Positions 1-9,760 of a stretch of 64,000 nt of DNA are shown here, one piece after another; the stretch's first letter is position 1, and each line of letters starts with the position of its first letter. The stretch is taken from contig NZ_KE384377.1 of the NCBI RefSeq assembly GCF_000425445.1, positions 422,948 through 486,947 on the forward strand. The letters run 5' to 3'. The notes under the pieces are model-generated. The model was not told where the DNA came from. It searched no databases and saw only the letters and a list, made by a program, of their open reading frames with translations. This DNA is from Flavobacterium denitrificans DSM 15936 (lineage in GTDB: Bacteria > Bacteroidota > Bacteroidia > Flavobacteriales > Flavobacteriaceae). The position numbers and the translations under genes were made by a program.

Positions 1-230
1 GTAAAGGTTCCGTTGTTGAATGTGATGCCTGCAAAGACTGCATTGTCAATAGTCATCGTAGCTGATAACTGCAAATCATTGTAGTTCGGCATCTGTACCA
101 AAGCGTTTACGGTGTATGTTCCTGCATTGGTCTGAGCATTACCTGTGTAGGTTACCGTGGCACCTCCCGGAGCTCCCGAAACGAATATCGAATGAGCCGT
201 TCCATCATACGTAAAGGTTCCGTTGTTGAA
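1..230 (-). repeat. tandem MBG-domain repeat at DNA level
   Basis: The 20-base word gtaaaggttccgttgttgaa occurs at 1-20 and again at 211-230, a 210-base (70-codon) period inside the giant surface gene. The flanking bases are also similar. This shows recently duplicated domain units that probably continue beyond the left edge. Confidence 0.8.
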
Positions 231-3200
231 GGTAACTCCTGTGATTGTCGCACTGTCAATAATCAAATTCACATTTTCTGTAGCAGCTAAATAATTAGCT
301 GTTTCAGAAACAGAAACGGTTACCGGATAGTTACCGACATCGGTATAACCTTGTTGTGGTGTATATACCAAAGTAGTTTCATTATGATTTAAAGTAGCCA
401 CAACATTTTTAACTGTTCCGTCATACAGATGGGTTTGTGTATTATTGGTGGTAATAACTGATTGCGATTTGTTAATGGTTAAAGATGCCGTTCTTATGGC
501 CGTATTACAACTTGCTGCTGTATCCGAAATAGTTGCCGTAATGATATAAACACCTGCATTGGTAGCGGTATTACCCAATATAGTCTGATTATTTGCATCG
601 GTTATTTCATAGGTAACGGCTGCTCCAGATGGAATATTCTGGGCAATAATGCTGTGCGGATTACCATCATACGTAATTATGCTGTCAGTAAAAACTACAT
701 TACTGAAATCAATAGTCGATGCACAATGAAACTCATACGTTCCCATATCTATATTTGTTCCGGTTATCCTCGCATTCCCCGCTAAATCGGTAGCCGTGTT
801 GTTCAGCAAATTGTTCCCTGCATTAACGGCAGGTGATGTGTTTTTCAGCGTATAATCGCCGGTGGCATTATCGGTAAAAACATCGGCGGCAGAAATACCT
901 GTTGCATCTATATTTCCGTTGGCAGTAGCAGACGACCCTTCTACCAAAGAATGCTGTGCAGTATAAGGTCCCGAAACCGTGCCGAAAACAATAGAATTAT
1001 GAAACGTGATACTTCCCGTTCCTGTGGAATAAACGGGATCTGTGCCGGTATTATTTGCTATGGTAACATTGGTTAACTGTAACGGATCGATTGTCATATT
1101 TATAATTGCACCACCGGTATTTACTGCCGTATTATTGGCAAACAGTGCATTGGTTACTACAGGTGAAGAGTTGGTAACACTGAACATTCCGCCTCCGTTA
1201 TTGGCAGTGTTTCCGGTAAAGGCTACATTGGTCATCACCGGGGAAGAATTGGTTACATTATACATTCCGCCACCATCATTGCTGACAGTGTTGTCTTTTA
1301 TAACAGCATTATTCAGGGTAATAGAAGCGGTTTGGTTGTATATACCTCCGCCACGAGTTGCAGAATTATTTCTGATAACCAGATTGTTAAAAGCAGGTGC
1401 GGTATTGTAATTATACATTGCACCGCCATTACTGCCTGTTCCGTTCGTCAGGGTAAAACCATCCAGAATGGCAGTAGTGTTCAGTCCGTTGTTGTAATTC
1501 CAGATTACAGGTCTTACATTCTGTCCGTCCAGAACAGAACCATCTCCCAATCCTTTATTGGGTAAAGTACGGGTATTCCAGTCGGTGGTATTATTTGCAG
1601 GATTAAAACCTCCGTAGATTTCTACATTGTTTTTCATTATAAAGCTATGGTTGCCTACCGGATAATTTCCTGTGGCAACGTAAACTTTTTGCACATTCGT
1701 AGCATCTATTGCCAGCTGTAAAAGTCCTGTGGCATCTGCCCACGAAGAACCGTTTCCTAAACCTGTGGCAGCAGGTCTTACATATGCAATGCTGTTAGCA
1801 CCGGGCTGAATAAAAAATTCATACGCTCCAAGGTCAATATCTGTTCCGTTCAATCTCGCATTGCCTGCCAAATCTTTTGTAGCAGCGCTCAACCCTGTAA
1901 ATAAGGTATTGTTCCCTTTGTTAACCACAAAAGCAGCTCCTCTTAAACTGTAATCTCCTGCCGCCGGATTGGTGAAAATATCGTTAACGGTAATGCTTGT
2001 AGCATCAATATTCCCATTTGCCGTACTGCTGTTTCCTTCAATGAAGGAATATTGCGCGGTATAAGTGCCGGAACCCACTGTAAGTATAGATCCAAAAACA
2101 ATAGAATTTTTAATATCCATCGTATTGGTATTATTGATAGCAAGCGCATCCGCTACGCCTCCTGTATTGCCGGCAATGGTTACATTATGGAGTGTTGCCG
2201 ACACATCGACATTATCTAGTGCTATACCGCCTCCTGTACCGCCGGCGCTCACGTGATTGTCTGTAATCAACGTATTGGTAATAACAGGATGGCTATATCC
2301 TTGAACAAAAACCCCTGCACCAATTTTTGCCGAATTACCCTTAATAATCACATTGGAGATAATGGGTGAACTCTGTACCCAGCAGGCGATACCTCCGCCA
2401 TAAGAAGTTGAATTAACATAATAAGAAGTATTTCCTTTAATCACTAAATTCATCAGTGTAGGCGAGGCATTGTGGTGATTGTATATTCCGGCGCTCCAGG
2501 TTTCGGCATAACCGCCTGTGATGGTAAAGCCGTCCAGTACGGCGGTGTTGTCGCAACTAATATTTTCCATTACTCTTCCTGCATTGTTGGCAGTCAGGAC
2601 AGAGCCGTCACCCATTCCTCTGTTGGGAAGTATGCGGTTGTGCGTTAAATCGGTAATACCGTTGACCGGGTCAAAGCCTCCGTAAACTGCCACACCAGTT
2701 TTCAGGCGGAAGCTGTTGGGCAAAGGCACGCTATAACTACCTACAGCAACAAAAACCTTGGTGGCACCGGAGTTAATAGCTCCCTGCAAGTTGGAAGTAG
2801 CATTCGCCCAACTTGAACCGTTTCCGGTAAAGCCCTCACGTACATAAACGGTCAAGTTAGCGTCGGGCGTGATAACCGATTGATTTTCATTCGCTCCCAT
2901 ATCTATAACCAATCCTGCTAAACGCGGATTTCCTGCCAGGTCTTTGGTAGCGGCTGATAATCCTGGGTAAAAGGTATTGCTGCCCGCGTTAATTGCCGGA
3001 GATGTATTTGACAATTGGAAATCTGTCCCGACAAACAATGGGTCAGTATTTGCCAGATTGTTATCTGCTGTGTTACCTGTGGTGTAGCCCTGGGTAATAC
3101 TGTTTTTAAGGGTAATGTTTCCGCCGTTGTTTTCTATGTCGGCTCCTGCTAAGGTAGGATTATTGTTTTTCAGGTTGTTCCAGATGATGCTGTTATATAC

Positions 3201-5609
3201 CACCGGGACAGAAAATCCTTGATTGCAAATACCTGCACCTCTGATAGTTCCCAAAGCACTGGTCAGTGAATTACCTGTAATGGTAGCGTTGATAATGGTA
3301 GGAGTTGAAAAATTGGCATTTGTTATTCCTGCTCCCGAAACATCGGAAGCTGCATTTAAGACGTGATTTCCGCTGATAACCGAATTGCTGATAACAGGAT
3401 TGGAAGCACTATTATAAATTCCGGCTCCTGATACACTTGCTATATTACCTCTGATAACCAAATTTCTAAGTGTCGGCGAAGCATACTCATTTCGTATTCC
3501 TGCTCCATTGCTGTAACTGCCGCCTGTAATGGTAAAACCGTCCAGAACGGCGGTATTGTCCATTGCCGTTGCAGATGTAAATACGTTCCAGATAACAGGT
3601 CTTACATTTTGCCCGTTTAATATAGAGCCTTGCCCATTGGAAGCATTCGGCATAATACGGTTATGGGTTAAATCGGTAATTCCGTTTAAAGGGTCGAAAC
3701 CACCATATATTGCCAGGTTGTTTCTCATAATAAAGCTGTTGGCTCCTACGTTATAGGTTCCCGCAGCTACAAATATTTCGGTAATGCTGTTACAACCCGC
3801 TGCTGCCGAAAGGGCAGTATGCAGATTACCCATAGCGCTGCCCCAACTGCTGCCGTTGCCTGTACCCCCCGTTGCAACATACAGACGGTTTACGTTGTTG
3901 TACAGAATAAGAGAAGCATCTGAAGAGGTAATATTGCCACAGCTATTGGATACGGTAACTTTGTAGTCTGTAGCATTGTAAGATGCATCCGGATTGGTAA
4001 ATGTAAGCGTGGCACTTGTAGCTCCTGATATTACACTGTTATTCGTTAAAGGAGTGCTGCCTTTATACCATTGATAGGTTAAAGTACCACCTGTGGCGGT
4101 AACACTCATACTTACAGAACCGGACGAACAACTGGCTACATTGACAGGCTGTGCCGTTATAACAGGCGATGCATTTACTGTAATATTGGCAACCTGAGTG
4201 GTATTGCCCGAGGTCATATAACCTGCCAGTGCTTTTACCGTACCATTGCCAGTTGTAGCTGCCGTGTAGGTAGCGGTTGCCGTACCATTGGCCTGTATGG
4301 TTGCCTGTGCATTGCTGATGGTACCATTAGCAGCACTGAAAGTTAACGGCATACCTATGAGACGTGATACATTGGCAAGAGACATTGTGGTACCTGCCGA
4401 ATTTTGCAGTACACTTGCCGTAACAGTGGTACCGTTTGCAGTACATAAAGTGTTGGTACTTGCCGTAGTTTTCAGTACTAATTGTGGCTGGGTTATCAAA
4501 GTGGTCGGGGGAACAAAAGAACCGCTTACCACTGTTGCGACTTCGCTGCAAGTACCCGAAGCTTGCGGGTCGGTATTGCAGCCCCACCAGTTATTGGTGG
4601 CATCTACTGTTGCACCACCACCATTCCCAAGATAATACGAATACCCTTCTGTAACGTACAATGCGTTTTTGACAGTGCCGGCGGCTACTGTATTATTGCT
4701 GAAATAATTATAATTAACCGCTGTCGGAAAATCCGTACCAATAAAAACAGCTCCTCCATTCCCGGGATAAGTAGACCAGCCCGCAAGAGAATTGCCCGTA
4801 AAAATATTATTTTGAATGACTGTATTAAAGCTGGTAGCGTAATCTTTTTTTTCTGCATATATGTAAATTGCACCGCCTTGTTCAAAACTACTATTCCCGG
4901 TAAAGCTGCAATTGGTAATACTTGTACTTCCGGTAACAGGAGCAGTAGCATTGGCATAAGTATAATACGCAATAGAAACTGCACCTCCACTACCCACAAA
5001 ATAACCACCACCACTATAATTGTATGCTGTATTATTAATAAAAGAACACTGATCGATATTAATGATGCCTGTCGATGCATAAGATATAGCACCTCCATCC
5101 CCTCCCATAGGGTCAGTATTTCCTTCAAAAGCACAGTTGGTTATTGTTATGACATTACCGGGCCCACCACAAAGAATAGCTCCACCGCCATAATAATCTG
5201 ATGTTACATATCCGTTAGTAAATGTAATGCCTGATATGCTTGTGCTTACATCTGCAATCTCAGCCGTCGGATTAATAAAAAAAATACGATCCCGGTTGGT
5301 GTTGGTCATACTGATAATGGTTTGCCCGAGTCCTGCACCTATAATGGAAATATTCTGCGCATTATTACCAAAATGAATTGTCCCCATCGTAAGGTTATAG
5401 GTACCGGCAGGCACATTGATGACATGGGGTCCGCCTCCGGCAGCATCGGCAGCAAGGATAGCGCCCCGAAGCTGGTTGGTAGCCATACCGTCTGTGGTAT
5501 TGGTAACATTGTAGGTTATGGCATAAGCACTGTTGCTGATGCAGAACATACCCAACAGTAGTAGTACTGTGTATTGTATGTGTTGAATAATTCGATGTAA
5601 AAATGTCAT
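1..5609 (-). CDS. giant secreted beta-helix / MBG-repeat surface protein (3' end outside window)
   Basis: Reading from the ATG at 5609 the frame stays open for about 1,869 codons to the left edge, so the C-terminus is not visible. Residues 1-30 look like a signal peptide (hydrophobic run with LLLLGMFCIS, then AYA). Residues about 30-330 are Asn/Gly-rich beta-helix repeats (TNCSFTGNSS, NNWWGCN); about 370-465 resemble an invasin/Big-type Ig fold and 470-563 an Ig-like domain. Three long beta-helix units follow, each with a YGGFDPxN...RxxPN motif (near residues 633, 973 and 1330). From about 1626 come MBG-like repeats of roughly 70 residues (FNNGTFTYDGTAHS). The protein is probably exported and cell-surface or extracellular; a type IX secretion tail is expected but cannot be checked. 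It lies downstream of the collar genes on the same strand, after a hairpin. Base composition is clearly richer in G+C than the core genes. Ligand unknown. Confidence 0.85.
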   Translation of the reverse strand, partial: MTFLHRIIQHIQYTVLLLLGMFCISNSAYAITYNVTNTTDGMATNQLRGAILAADAAGGGPHVINVPAGTYNLTMGTIHFGNNAQNISIIGAGLGQTIISMTNTNRDRIFFINPTAEIADVSTSISGITFTNGYVTSDYYGGGAILCGGPGNVITITNCAFEGNTDPMGGDGGAISYASTGIINIDQCSFINNTAYNYSGGGYFVGSGGAVSIAYYTYANATAPVTGSTSITNCSFTGNSSFEQGGAIYIYAEKKDYATSFNTVIQNNIFTGNSLAGWSTYPGNGGAVFIGTDFPTAVNYNYFSNNTVAAGTVKNALYVTEGYSYYLGNGGGATVDATNNWWGCNTDPQASGTCSEVATVVSGSFVPPTTLITQPQLVLKTTASTNTLCTANGTTVTASVLQNSAGTTMSLANVSRLIGMPLTFSAANGTISNAQATIQANGTATATYTAATTGNGTVKALAGYMTSGNTTQVANITVNASPVITAQPVNVASCSSGSVSMSVTATGGTLTYQWYKGSTPLTNNSVISGATSATLTFTNPDASYNATDYKVTVSNSCGNITSSDASLILYNNVNRLYVATGGTGNGSSWGSAMGNLHTALSAAAGCNSITEIFVAAGTYNVGANSFIMRNNLAIYGGFDPLNGITDLTHNRIMPNASNGQGSILNGQNVRPVIWNVFTSATAMDNTAVLDGFTITGGSYSNGAGIRNEYASPTLRNLVIRGNIASVSGAGIYNSASNPVISNSVISGNHVLNAASDVSGAGITNANFSTPTIINATITGNSLTSALGTIRGAGICNQGFSVPVVYNSIIWNNLKNNNPTLAGADIENNGGNITLKNSITQGYTTGNTADNNLANTDPLFVGTDFQLSNTSPAINAGSNTFYPGLSAATKDLAGNPRLAGLVIDMGANENQSVITPDANLTVYVREGFTGNGSSWANATSNLQGAINSGATKVFVAVGSYSVPLPNSFRLKTGVAVYGGFDPVNGITDLTHNRILPNRGMGDGSVLTANNAGRVMENISCDNTAVLDGFTITGGYAETWSAGIYNHHNASPTLMNLVIKGNTSYYVNSTSYGGGIACWVQSSPIISNVIIKGNSAKIGAGVFVQGYSHPVITNTLITDNHVSAGGTGGGIALDNVDVSATLHNVTIAGNTGGVADALAINNTNTMDIKNSIVFGSILTVGSGTYTAQYSFIEGNSSTANGNIDATSITVNDIFTNPAAGDYSLRGAAFVVNKGNNTLFTGLSAATKDLAGNARLNGTDIDLGAYEFFIQPGANSIAYVRPAATGLGNGSSWADATGLLQLAIDATNVQKVYVATGNYPVGNHSFIMKNNVEIYGGFNPANNTTDWNTRTLPNKGLGDGSVLDGQNVRPVIWNYNNGLNTTAILDGFTLTNGTGSNGGAMYNYNTAPAFNNLVIRNNSATRGGGIYNQTASITLNNAVIKDNTVSNDGGGMYNVTNSSPVMTNVAFTGNTANNGGGMFSVTNSSPVVTNALFANNTAVNTGGAIINMTIDPLQLTNVTIANNTGTDPVYSTGTGSITFHNSIVFGTVSGPYTAQHSLVEGSSATANGNIDATGISAADVFTDNATGDYTLKNTSPAVNAGNNLLNNTATDLAGNARITGTNIDMGTYEFHCASTIDFSNVVFTDSIITYDGNPHSIIAQNIPSGAAVTYEITDANNQTILGNTATNAGVYIITATISDTAASCNTAIRTASLTINKSQSVITTNNTQTHLYDGTVKNVVATLNHNETTLVYTPQQGYTDVGNYPVTVSVSETANYLAATENVNLIIDSATITGVTFNNGTFTYDGTAHSIFVSGAPGGATVTYTGNAQTNAGTYTVNALVQMPNYNDLQLSATMTIDNAVFAGITFNNGTF

Positions 5610-5657
5610 AAAACAGGTTTTAATATTTATTTTGGGAAGCATCAATAACACTGATAA

Positions 5658-5695
5658 AAGAGTTTATACTACAGATACCTACAGCATAAACTCTT
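5658..5695 (-). terminator. hairpin terminator after the collar genes
   Basis: Ten-base arms aagagtttat (5658-5667) and ataaactctt (5686-5695) form a hairpin. Read on the minus strand it is followed by a short T-rich stretch, so it probably ends or attenuates transcription coming from the collar genes before the giant surface gene. Confidence 0.5.
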
Positions 5696-5730
5696 GTGTA
5701 TATCAATCAATACCTCTTTTACTAAACCGG

Positions 5731-6747
5731 CTAAGAATTTTCCGAAGCATAGCCACCGGCATTGATATAATAATTCAGGGCTAAAAAGGGCATCATATTG
5801 TTATGAGGAAGATCGCCACCTGTTTTGCCTATGGCATTGGTGTTCATAAGAGCGCCTTTCCCTTTGTTTTTTGCATAGCTGACAATAGCAGGTCGTGTTG
5901 GACCATTAGCCCAGACGTTGTTTGCAGGTTTTGCATCATTGCCCGATAAGCCGGCATTGGTATTATGCCTGTGTCGGGGTAGTTGTGCCTTAGTTAATAT
6001 GACCTCTTTTTTCCCGGCATTTTCGCCAAGCTCATAAGAGGTAAGCTCATTGGTAGTACCGTAACTTACGGCAGCTTTGCCTCGCAAATCTGGTAAGCAA
6101 AAAGTATCACCCTCGCCGCCATAAGTGTAGCCGATTACAGAGAATAAGTTGAAATATGCTGATACCTTCAGCTTGCGGCCATCACAAAAAAGCCAGTTTT
6201 TTGGAACCAACGGGATAGATAAGGCTTTGATGGCTCCGGTAAATTCCTCATCGTCATTAAAACTTTCTGTAGGATGCATCCCATCTAAACAAATACAATA
6301 ATTAAGGCTTAAATAGGGCGACATATTCTCGTGCTGCAGGTTGTCACCGGTTGGGGCAAGTGCTTTATCACTCATTATTCTATTGTTAGATTTTGCATAT
6401 CCGGTATTTGCTGCCCAAAAATTATTTGCTAAAGCAGTATCATTGGCATCTTCACTGCTTGCCATAGCTCCGTGATTGTGTGCGGGCATTTCTTTTATGG
6501 TAAGCCTGTGTGCTTGCTCACCGGCGTACAAAAAAGCAGGATATCCGGCTCCGCTGCCTATTACTACCCTTCCCCGCAAATCCGGCAACGCAAAGTTTGT
6601 CTTACCATCGCCACCAAACCGGTTGCCCAGCAGCGCATATAAAGCAGGATTACTGCTGACAGGTAATAATTGGCCTTCGCATTTTGCCCAGCCTTTAGGG
6701 GCAAAATCAAATCCGAATAATCTTATTTCTGATGCATATTGTTCCAT
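5731..6747 (-). CDS. tail-collar domain protein with two collar repeats
   Basis: 338 residues made of two copies of the phage tail-collar (microcystin-dependent protein, MdpB-like) domain, about residues 1-165 and 170-338. Each copy has the PKGWAKCEG / PKNWLFCDG motif, an LPDLRG motif (FALPDLRGRVVIGSG; FCLPDLRGKAAVSYG), a Gly/His-rich loop (PAHNHGAM; PRHRHNTN) and a MMPFLALNYYI-type ending. There is no signal peptide. Relatives occur as tail-fibre parts and as stand-alone bacterial proteins of unknown function in Bacteroidota. It follows the single-domain collar gene by 22 bases and should be cotranscribed. No other tail, capsid or terminase genes are present, so a prophage is not supported. 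Confidence 0.85.
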   Translation of the reverse strand: MEQYASEIRLFGFDFAPKGWAKCEGQLLPVSSNPALYALLGNRFGGDGKTNFALPDLRGRVVIGSGAGYPAFLYAGEQAHRLTIKEMPAHNHGAMASSEDANDTALANNFWAANTGYAKSNNRIMSDKALAPTGDNLQHENMSPYLSLNYCICLDGMHPTESFNDDEEFTGAIKALSIPLVPKNWLFCDGRKLKVSAYFNLFSVIGYTYGGEGDTFCLPDLRGKAAVSYGTTNELTSYELGENAGKKEVILTKAQLPRHRHNTNAGLSGNDAKPANNVWANGPTRPAIVSYAKNKGKGALMNTNAIGKTGGDLPHNNMMPFLALNYYINAGGYASENS

Positions 6748-6769
6748 TGTTATATTTTTTTTGTGTTAT

Positions 6770-7276
6770 TTAATGAGGATTAGGAAGTGTACCGCTTTCT
6801 GCGATAATGTAGGACATTGCAAGTACAGGCATCCTGTTTTCGTGCGGCATACCATCGCCTTCGGGCAATATGCTTTCATCGTTCATCTGAACATTACTTG
6901 TTTTTAATGCATAAATATTGCCTTTTGCTCCAGCCCAAAAAGCATCGGAGGCATCTTGGACCTCTGCATTACCAGCATCATTACAAGCGGGAGTGTGTTG
7001 GTGTGCGGGTAAGTGACTTGTTTCCAGTATTACCGTTTCTTTACCGCCTTTACTGCCTTGAGCAAATGCAGTACTTTGCCCAAGTGGAATTCTGCTTCGC
7101 AGATCGGGCAGGCAAAAGGTAGTGGCTGTACCACCATATAAATTGCCAAGTAAGCTTGCAAGTGCTTCGTATTCGTTAATAGGGAGCTCTCTACCGTCGC
7201 AAAGAAGCCAGCCTTCCGGGATTTTTGCTCCTGAGAAAAGTTTGATTTCTCCAACGTAGTTAAATGTGTCTGTCAT
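6770..7276 (-). CDS. tail-collar domain protein (single repeat)
   Basis: 168 residues with one tail-collar domain: IPEGWLLCDGRELPI near residue 20, FCLPDLRSRIPLGQ near 55, LPAHQHTP in the loop, and MPVLAMSYIIAESG near the end, the usual layout of microcystin-dependent protein homologues. The domain matches each half of the 338-residue neighbour, so the two genes probably arose by duplication. It is the first gene of the collar pair on the minus strand, with a 440-base leader region upstream. The role is not known; extracellular fibre or adhesion is an inference from the family fold. Confidence 0.85.
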   Translation of the reverse strand: MTDTFNYVGEIKLFSGAKIPEGWLLCDGRELPINEYEALASLLGNLYGGTATTFCLPDLRSRIPLGQSTAFAQGSKGGKETVILETSHLPAHQHTPACNDAGNAEVQDASDAFWAGAKGNIYALKTSNVQMNDESILPEGDGMPHENRMPVLAMSYIIAESGTLPNPH

Positions 7277-7715
7277 TATTTTAGTTTTTAAGATTGTTTA
7301 CTAATGATTAGAAATAACATATTATATGAGTGTCTTACCCTTATGCTGTACTTTGTAAGTCAACAGAATGACAATTAGCTATGGAGTACAACATAAAAGG
7401 TAGCTGCTAATACGTCAGCATATCCCGAAAGGATAATCTGTTTATTATTGCATATAAAAAATGAACGGAACGGAAATTTCCGGAAATACATGTTGCGGGC
7501 TTAGCTATAAAAAATGATTTAATAGCAAGCCAATTTCTTAGATAAAGTAAAGGTTGTTTCAAAGCAGCGTGAATTTTAAAATTACGATAGGTAAAATAAA
7601 CGCATTCTGCTTTTTAAGGAACAAAAAGGCACATCACAAAAACATCACAAGTTTAAATAGGTACTATAAATCAATCAATTACAAATAAAATCACTTACTA
7701 CACAATTGTGATAAA
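7277..7715. promoter_or_regulatory. non-coding leader between regulator and collar genes
   Basis: About 440 bases without a credible gene. They separate the regulator's stop codon from the first collar gene on the same strand, and so must hold the collar promoter. The clearest structure is the perfect palindrome cggaaatttccg at 7471-7482, flanked by further cggaa words (7466-7470 and 7481-7485), which could be an operator. No clear TAnnTTTG box was found. Confidence 0.35.
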
Positions 7716-9452
7716 TTAAATCGTTTCGATAAGTTCTTCTACTGTTGCGCTTTCAGAAAGATCTATTTTTTTGCGGATACGGTACCAGTTGGTATGAATG
7801 CTTTGGGTGGAAACCCCTAAAGCAGATGACATTTCTTTTCTTGAGAAATTGAGTTTAGCTAAAGAAAGAAATCGAATTTCTGCCGGAGATAATTGTGGAT
7901 ATTTTTCTTTGAGCTGAGTTAAAAATCCGGAATGTACCTGCTCAAATAAAATTTTGAAATTTTGCCAATCCTCTTCTGTGAGAATGGTGGATTGCTGCAA
8001 CTGAAATATGATGTCGTTATTAATATTTGAAAGCGAAGCAAGCTGCTCCTGCATATTGTCTATAAGCTGTCTTTTTTCCTGGATCCTTTTTTTGAAGCCA
8101 TCTAATTTAAGTTCGGACAGCTTTAAATTCTGTTCCGTTATTTCGAGTTTAGAGCTCAACAATAATTGCTTTTGATAATTAAGCTTCTTTTTATATTTAG
8201 AAATAAAAAATGTAACACCTGCTCCTAAAACAGAAATAATAATAAGCGAAATAATGATAATATTTTTTATTCTTTGTTCTTTTTCGTGAATTTGAAGTGT
8301 CATCTTGGATTGCAGCAATTGCAGCTGGTCTGCTGCTTTTCCTACCACCAATGCATTGTATTTTCTATCAAGTGCCTTTTCAGATCTGTGAAGACTGTCT
8401 GCATACAGGATAGCCGTTTTATAATCCCTTGAAGCAAGATGGTACTGGCGACTTACCTCGTAATAATATCGCTTTTGTTGTTCCAATACTTGCTGGTTTC
8501 CAAAAATTGAAGTTTGAGGTTTGGGAAAATATTTTCGGGCAAGTAATAAATATTCGGATGCTTTTTTTGAATCTCCTAACTCTAGATAGGTCTTTGTTAA
8601 ATTAAGAGCAGTGCTATGTTGTGCGTCAGAAAAATTATTTTCTCTGTTGATTTGCTCAACTTCCTGAAAATGTTTTAAAGCTTTTTGGTATTCGCCCTTT
8701 TTATATAATACTTCACCTATATTGCCTGCAATTATTCCAAGCCAGGTAATGTCTTTATATATTTTAGCCTTTTTGTATGCAATGTTAAAATAGTAATAGG
8801 CATTGTCCGGTTGGTTCAGTTTCAGGTAAGATGAACCGAGCGTATTGTAGCGTTGTATATCAAGATTATCATTATATTTAGGAAGCTTTATTGATTCCTT
8901 CATATATTTAATAGTCTTCTCGTAATCTTGAAAAAAGAAATAGTCCAATGCAAAATCGTGCAGATATTTTCCCATCATAGGTACATTTCTATAACCTATT
9001 TTTTTGAAGATTTCGTCAGCAGCAAGCAGGTTTTCAAAAGCATCGGCATATTGCCCGTTACCAAACTGAACCTGTCCGATAGCAACCAAACAATCGCCTA
9101 CGTGAAACAAATCATTTTTCTTTTCACTATACAATTGTAATTCACGAATTAGATTAATTTTCTTTTGAACATTCTTCTCATAGAAAATTGGTTTTCCTTT
9201 GATGTTATATTCAACGTGACTAAGTAATAATTGGTCATTTTGTAGTTTTGCAAAATCTTTTAGCTGTTCCAGAAATAAATCAAATTTATCGGAGTTTACC
9301 AAGTTGCTTTCTTCCATATATCCGTTCATATACCGGATGCGTTCAGCTGAGGAAAGAGAAAGCAAACGGTTATCTATATCTATATTCTGAGCCGGACAAG
9401 ATATAGACGAAACCAGAAAAAAAAGAATACCGAATAAAAACCGTTTTAGCAT
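7716..9452 (-). CDS. TPR sensor / LuxR-type HTH transcriptional regulator
   Basis: 578 residues. An N-terminal signal or anchor (FLFGILFFLVSSISC) is followed by tetratricopeptide-like helices at about 60-370, a single membrane span (IIIISLIIISVLGAGVTFFI, about 398-418), a coiled coil (420-480) and a C-terminal LuxR/GerE-type helix-turn-helix (LSPAEIRFLSLAKLNFSRKE ... SIHTNWYRIRKKIDL, about 520-570). This layout, with periplasmic TPRs and a cytoplasmic DNA-binding end in one polypeptide, is widespread in Bacteroidota as one-component membrane regulators. It lies upstream of the collar genes on the same strand, so it may control them and the surface protein. The signal sensed is unknown. Confidence 0.85.
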   Translation of the reverse strand: MLKRFLFGILFFLVSSISCPAQNIDIDNRLLSLSSAERIRYMNGYMEESNLVNSDKFDLFLEQLKDFAKLQNDQLLLSHVEYNIKGKPIFYEKNVQKKINLIRELQLYSEKKNDLFHVGDCLVAIGQVQFGNGQYADAFENLLAADEIFKKIGYRNVPMMGKYLHDFALDYFFFQDYEKTIKYMKESIKLPKYNDNLDIQRYNTLGSSYLKLNQPDNAYYYFNIAYKKAKIYKDITWLGIIAGNIGEVLYKKGEYQKALKHFQEVEQINRENNFSDAQHSTALNLTKTYLELGDSKKASEYLLLARKYFPKPQTSIFGNQQVLEQQKRYYYEVSRQYHLASRDYKTAILYADSLHRSEKALDRKYNALVVGKAADQLQLLQSKMTLQIHEKEQRIKNIIIISLIIISVLGAGVTFFISKYKKKLNYQKQLLLSSKLEITEQNLKLSELKLDGFKKRIQEKRQLIDNMQEQLASLSNINNDIIFQLQQSTILTEEDWQNFKILFEQVHSGFLTQLKEKYPQLSPAEIRFLSLAKLNFSRKEMSSALGVSTQSIHTNWYRIRKKIDLSESATVEELIETI

Positions 9453-9610
9453 TACTACACTTCTAAAAAGTTAATAATTTTTGAAATGTTTAAAAAATAC
9501 TAAAACAAGACTGATATAATTTGCGTGCAACAGTAATAATTTAAGCTATTGGCAAATTTAATTATTTCTAAAAAATTAGACTAATGATAGATTATCTTTT
9601 TTACCTGTGA

Positions 9611-9760
9611 TTATTCCTGCTGTACCAAATGCTGCAAGTTCGGGTCATTCTTAATTCGCTCCAATTCTGTTTCGATAATCTGTACAATATCCTGTTTTAT
9701 CCGCTTGTAATTGCTTTCAATTTCCTGCAAAGCTCTTTTTTTATAAGGCTCACAGAAATA
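9611..9760 (-). pseudogene. remnant of a mobC/traG-like coupling-protein gene (C-terminal end)
   Basis: Directly after the mobB stop codon, in the same frame, the minus strand reads YFCEPYKKRALQEIESNYK and ends RIKNDPNLQHLVQQE before a TAA at 9611-9613. It has no start codon. The alpha-helical ending with NYKRIKQDI resembles the C-terminus of the VirD4-like MobC/TraG proteins that normally follow mobB in Bacteroidota conjugative elements. In the next frame the segment before the A-run (9735-9741) reads NNISVSLIKK, so one lost A in that run would join the two parts. The rest of the gene is missing, which suggests a deletion that removed the transfer module. Homology is from memory and is moderately sure. 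Confidence 0.45.

Noticed and set aside
4482..5201. Long plus-strand frames over 1-5600, such as 4482-5201
   Set aside because: They are the opposite strand of the giant surface gene, whose minus-strand frame runs unbroken for 1,869 codons with coherent beta-helix repeats.
5731..7276. Prophage tail module
   Set aside because: Only collar-domain genes are present; there are no capsid, portal, terminase or lysis genes in the window.
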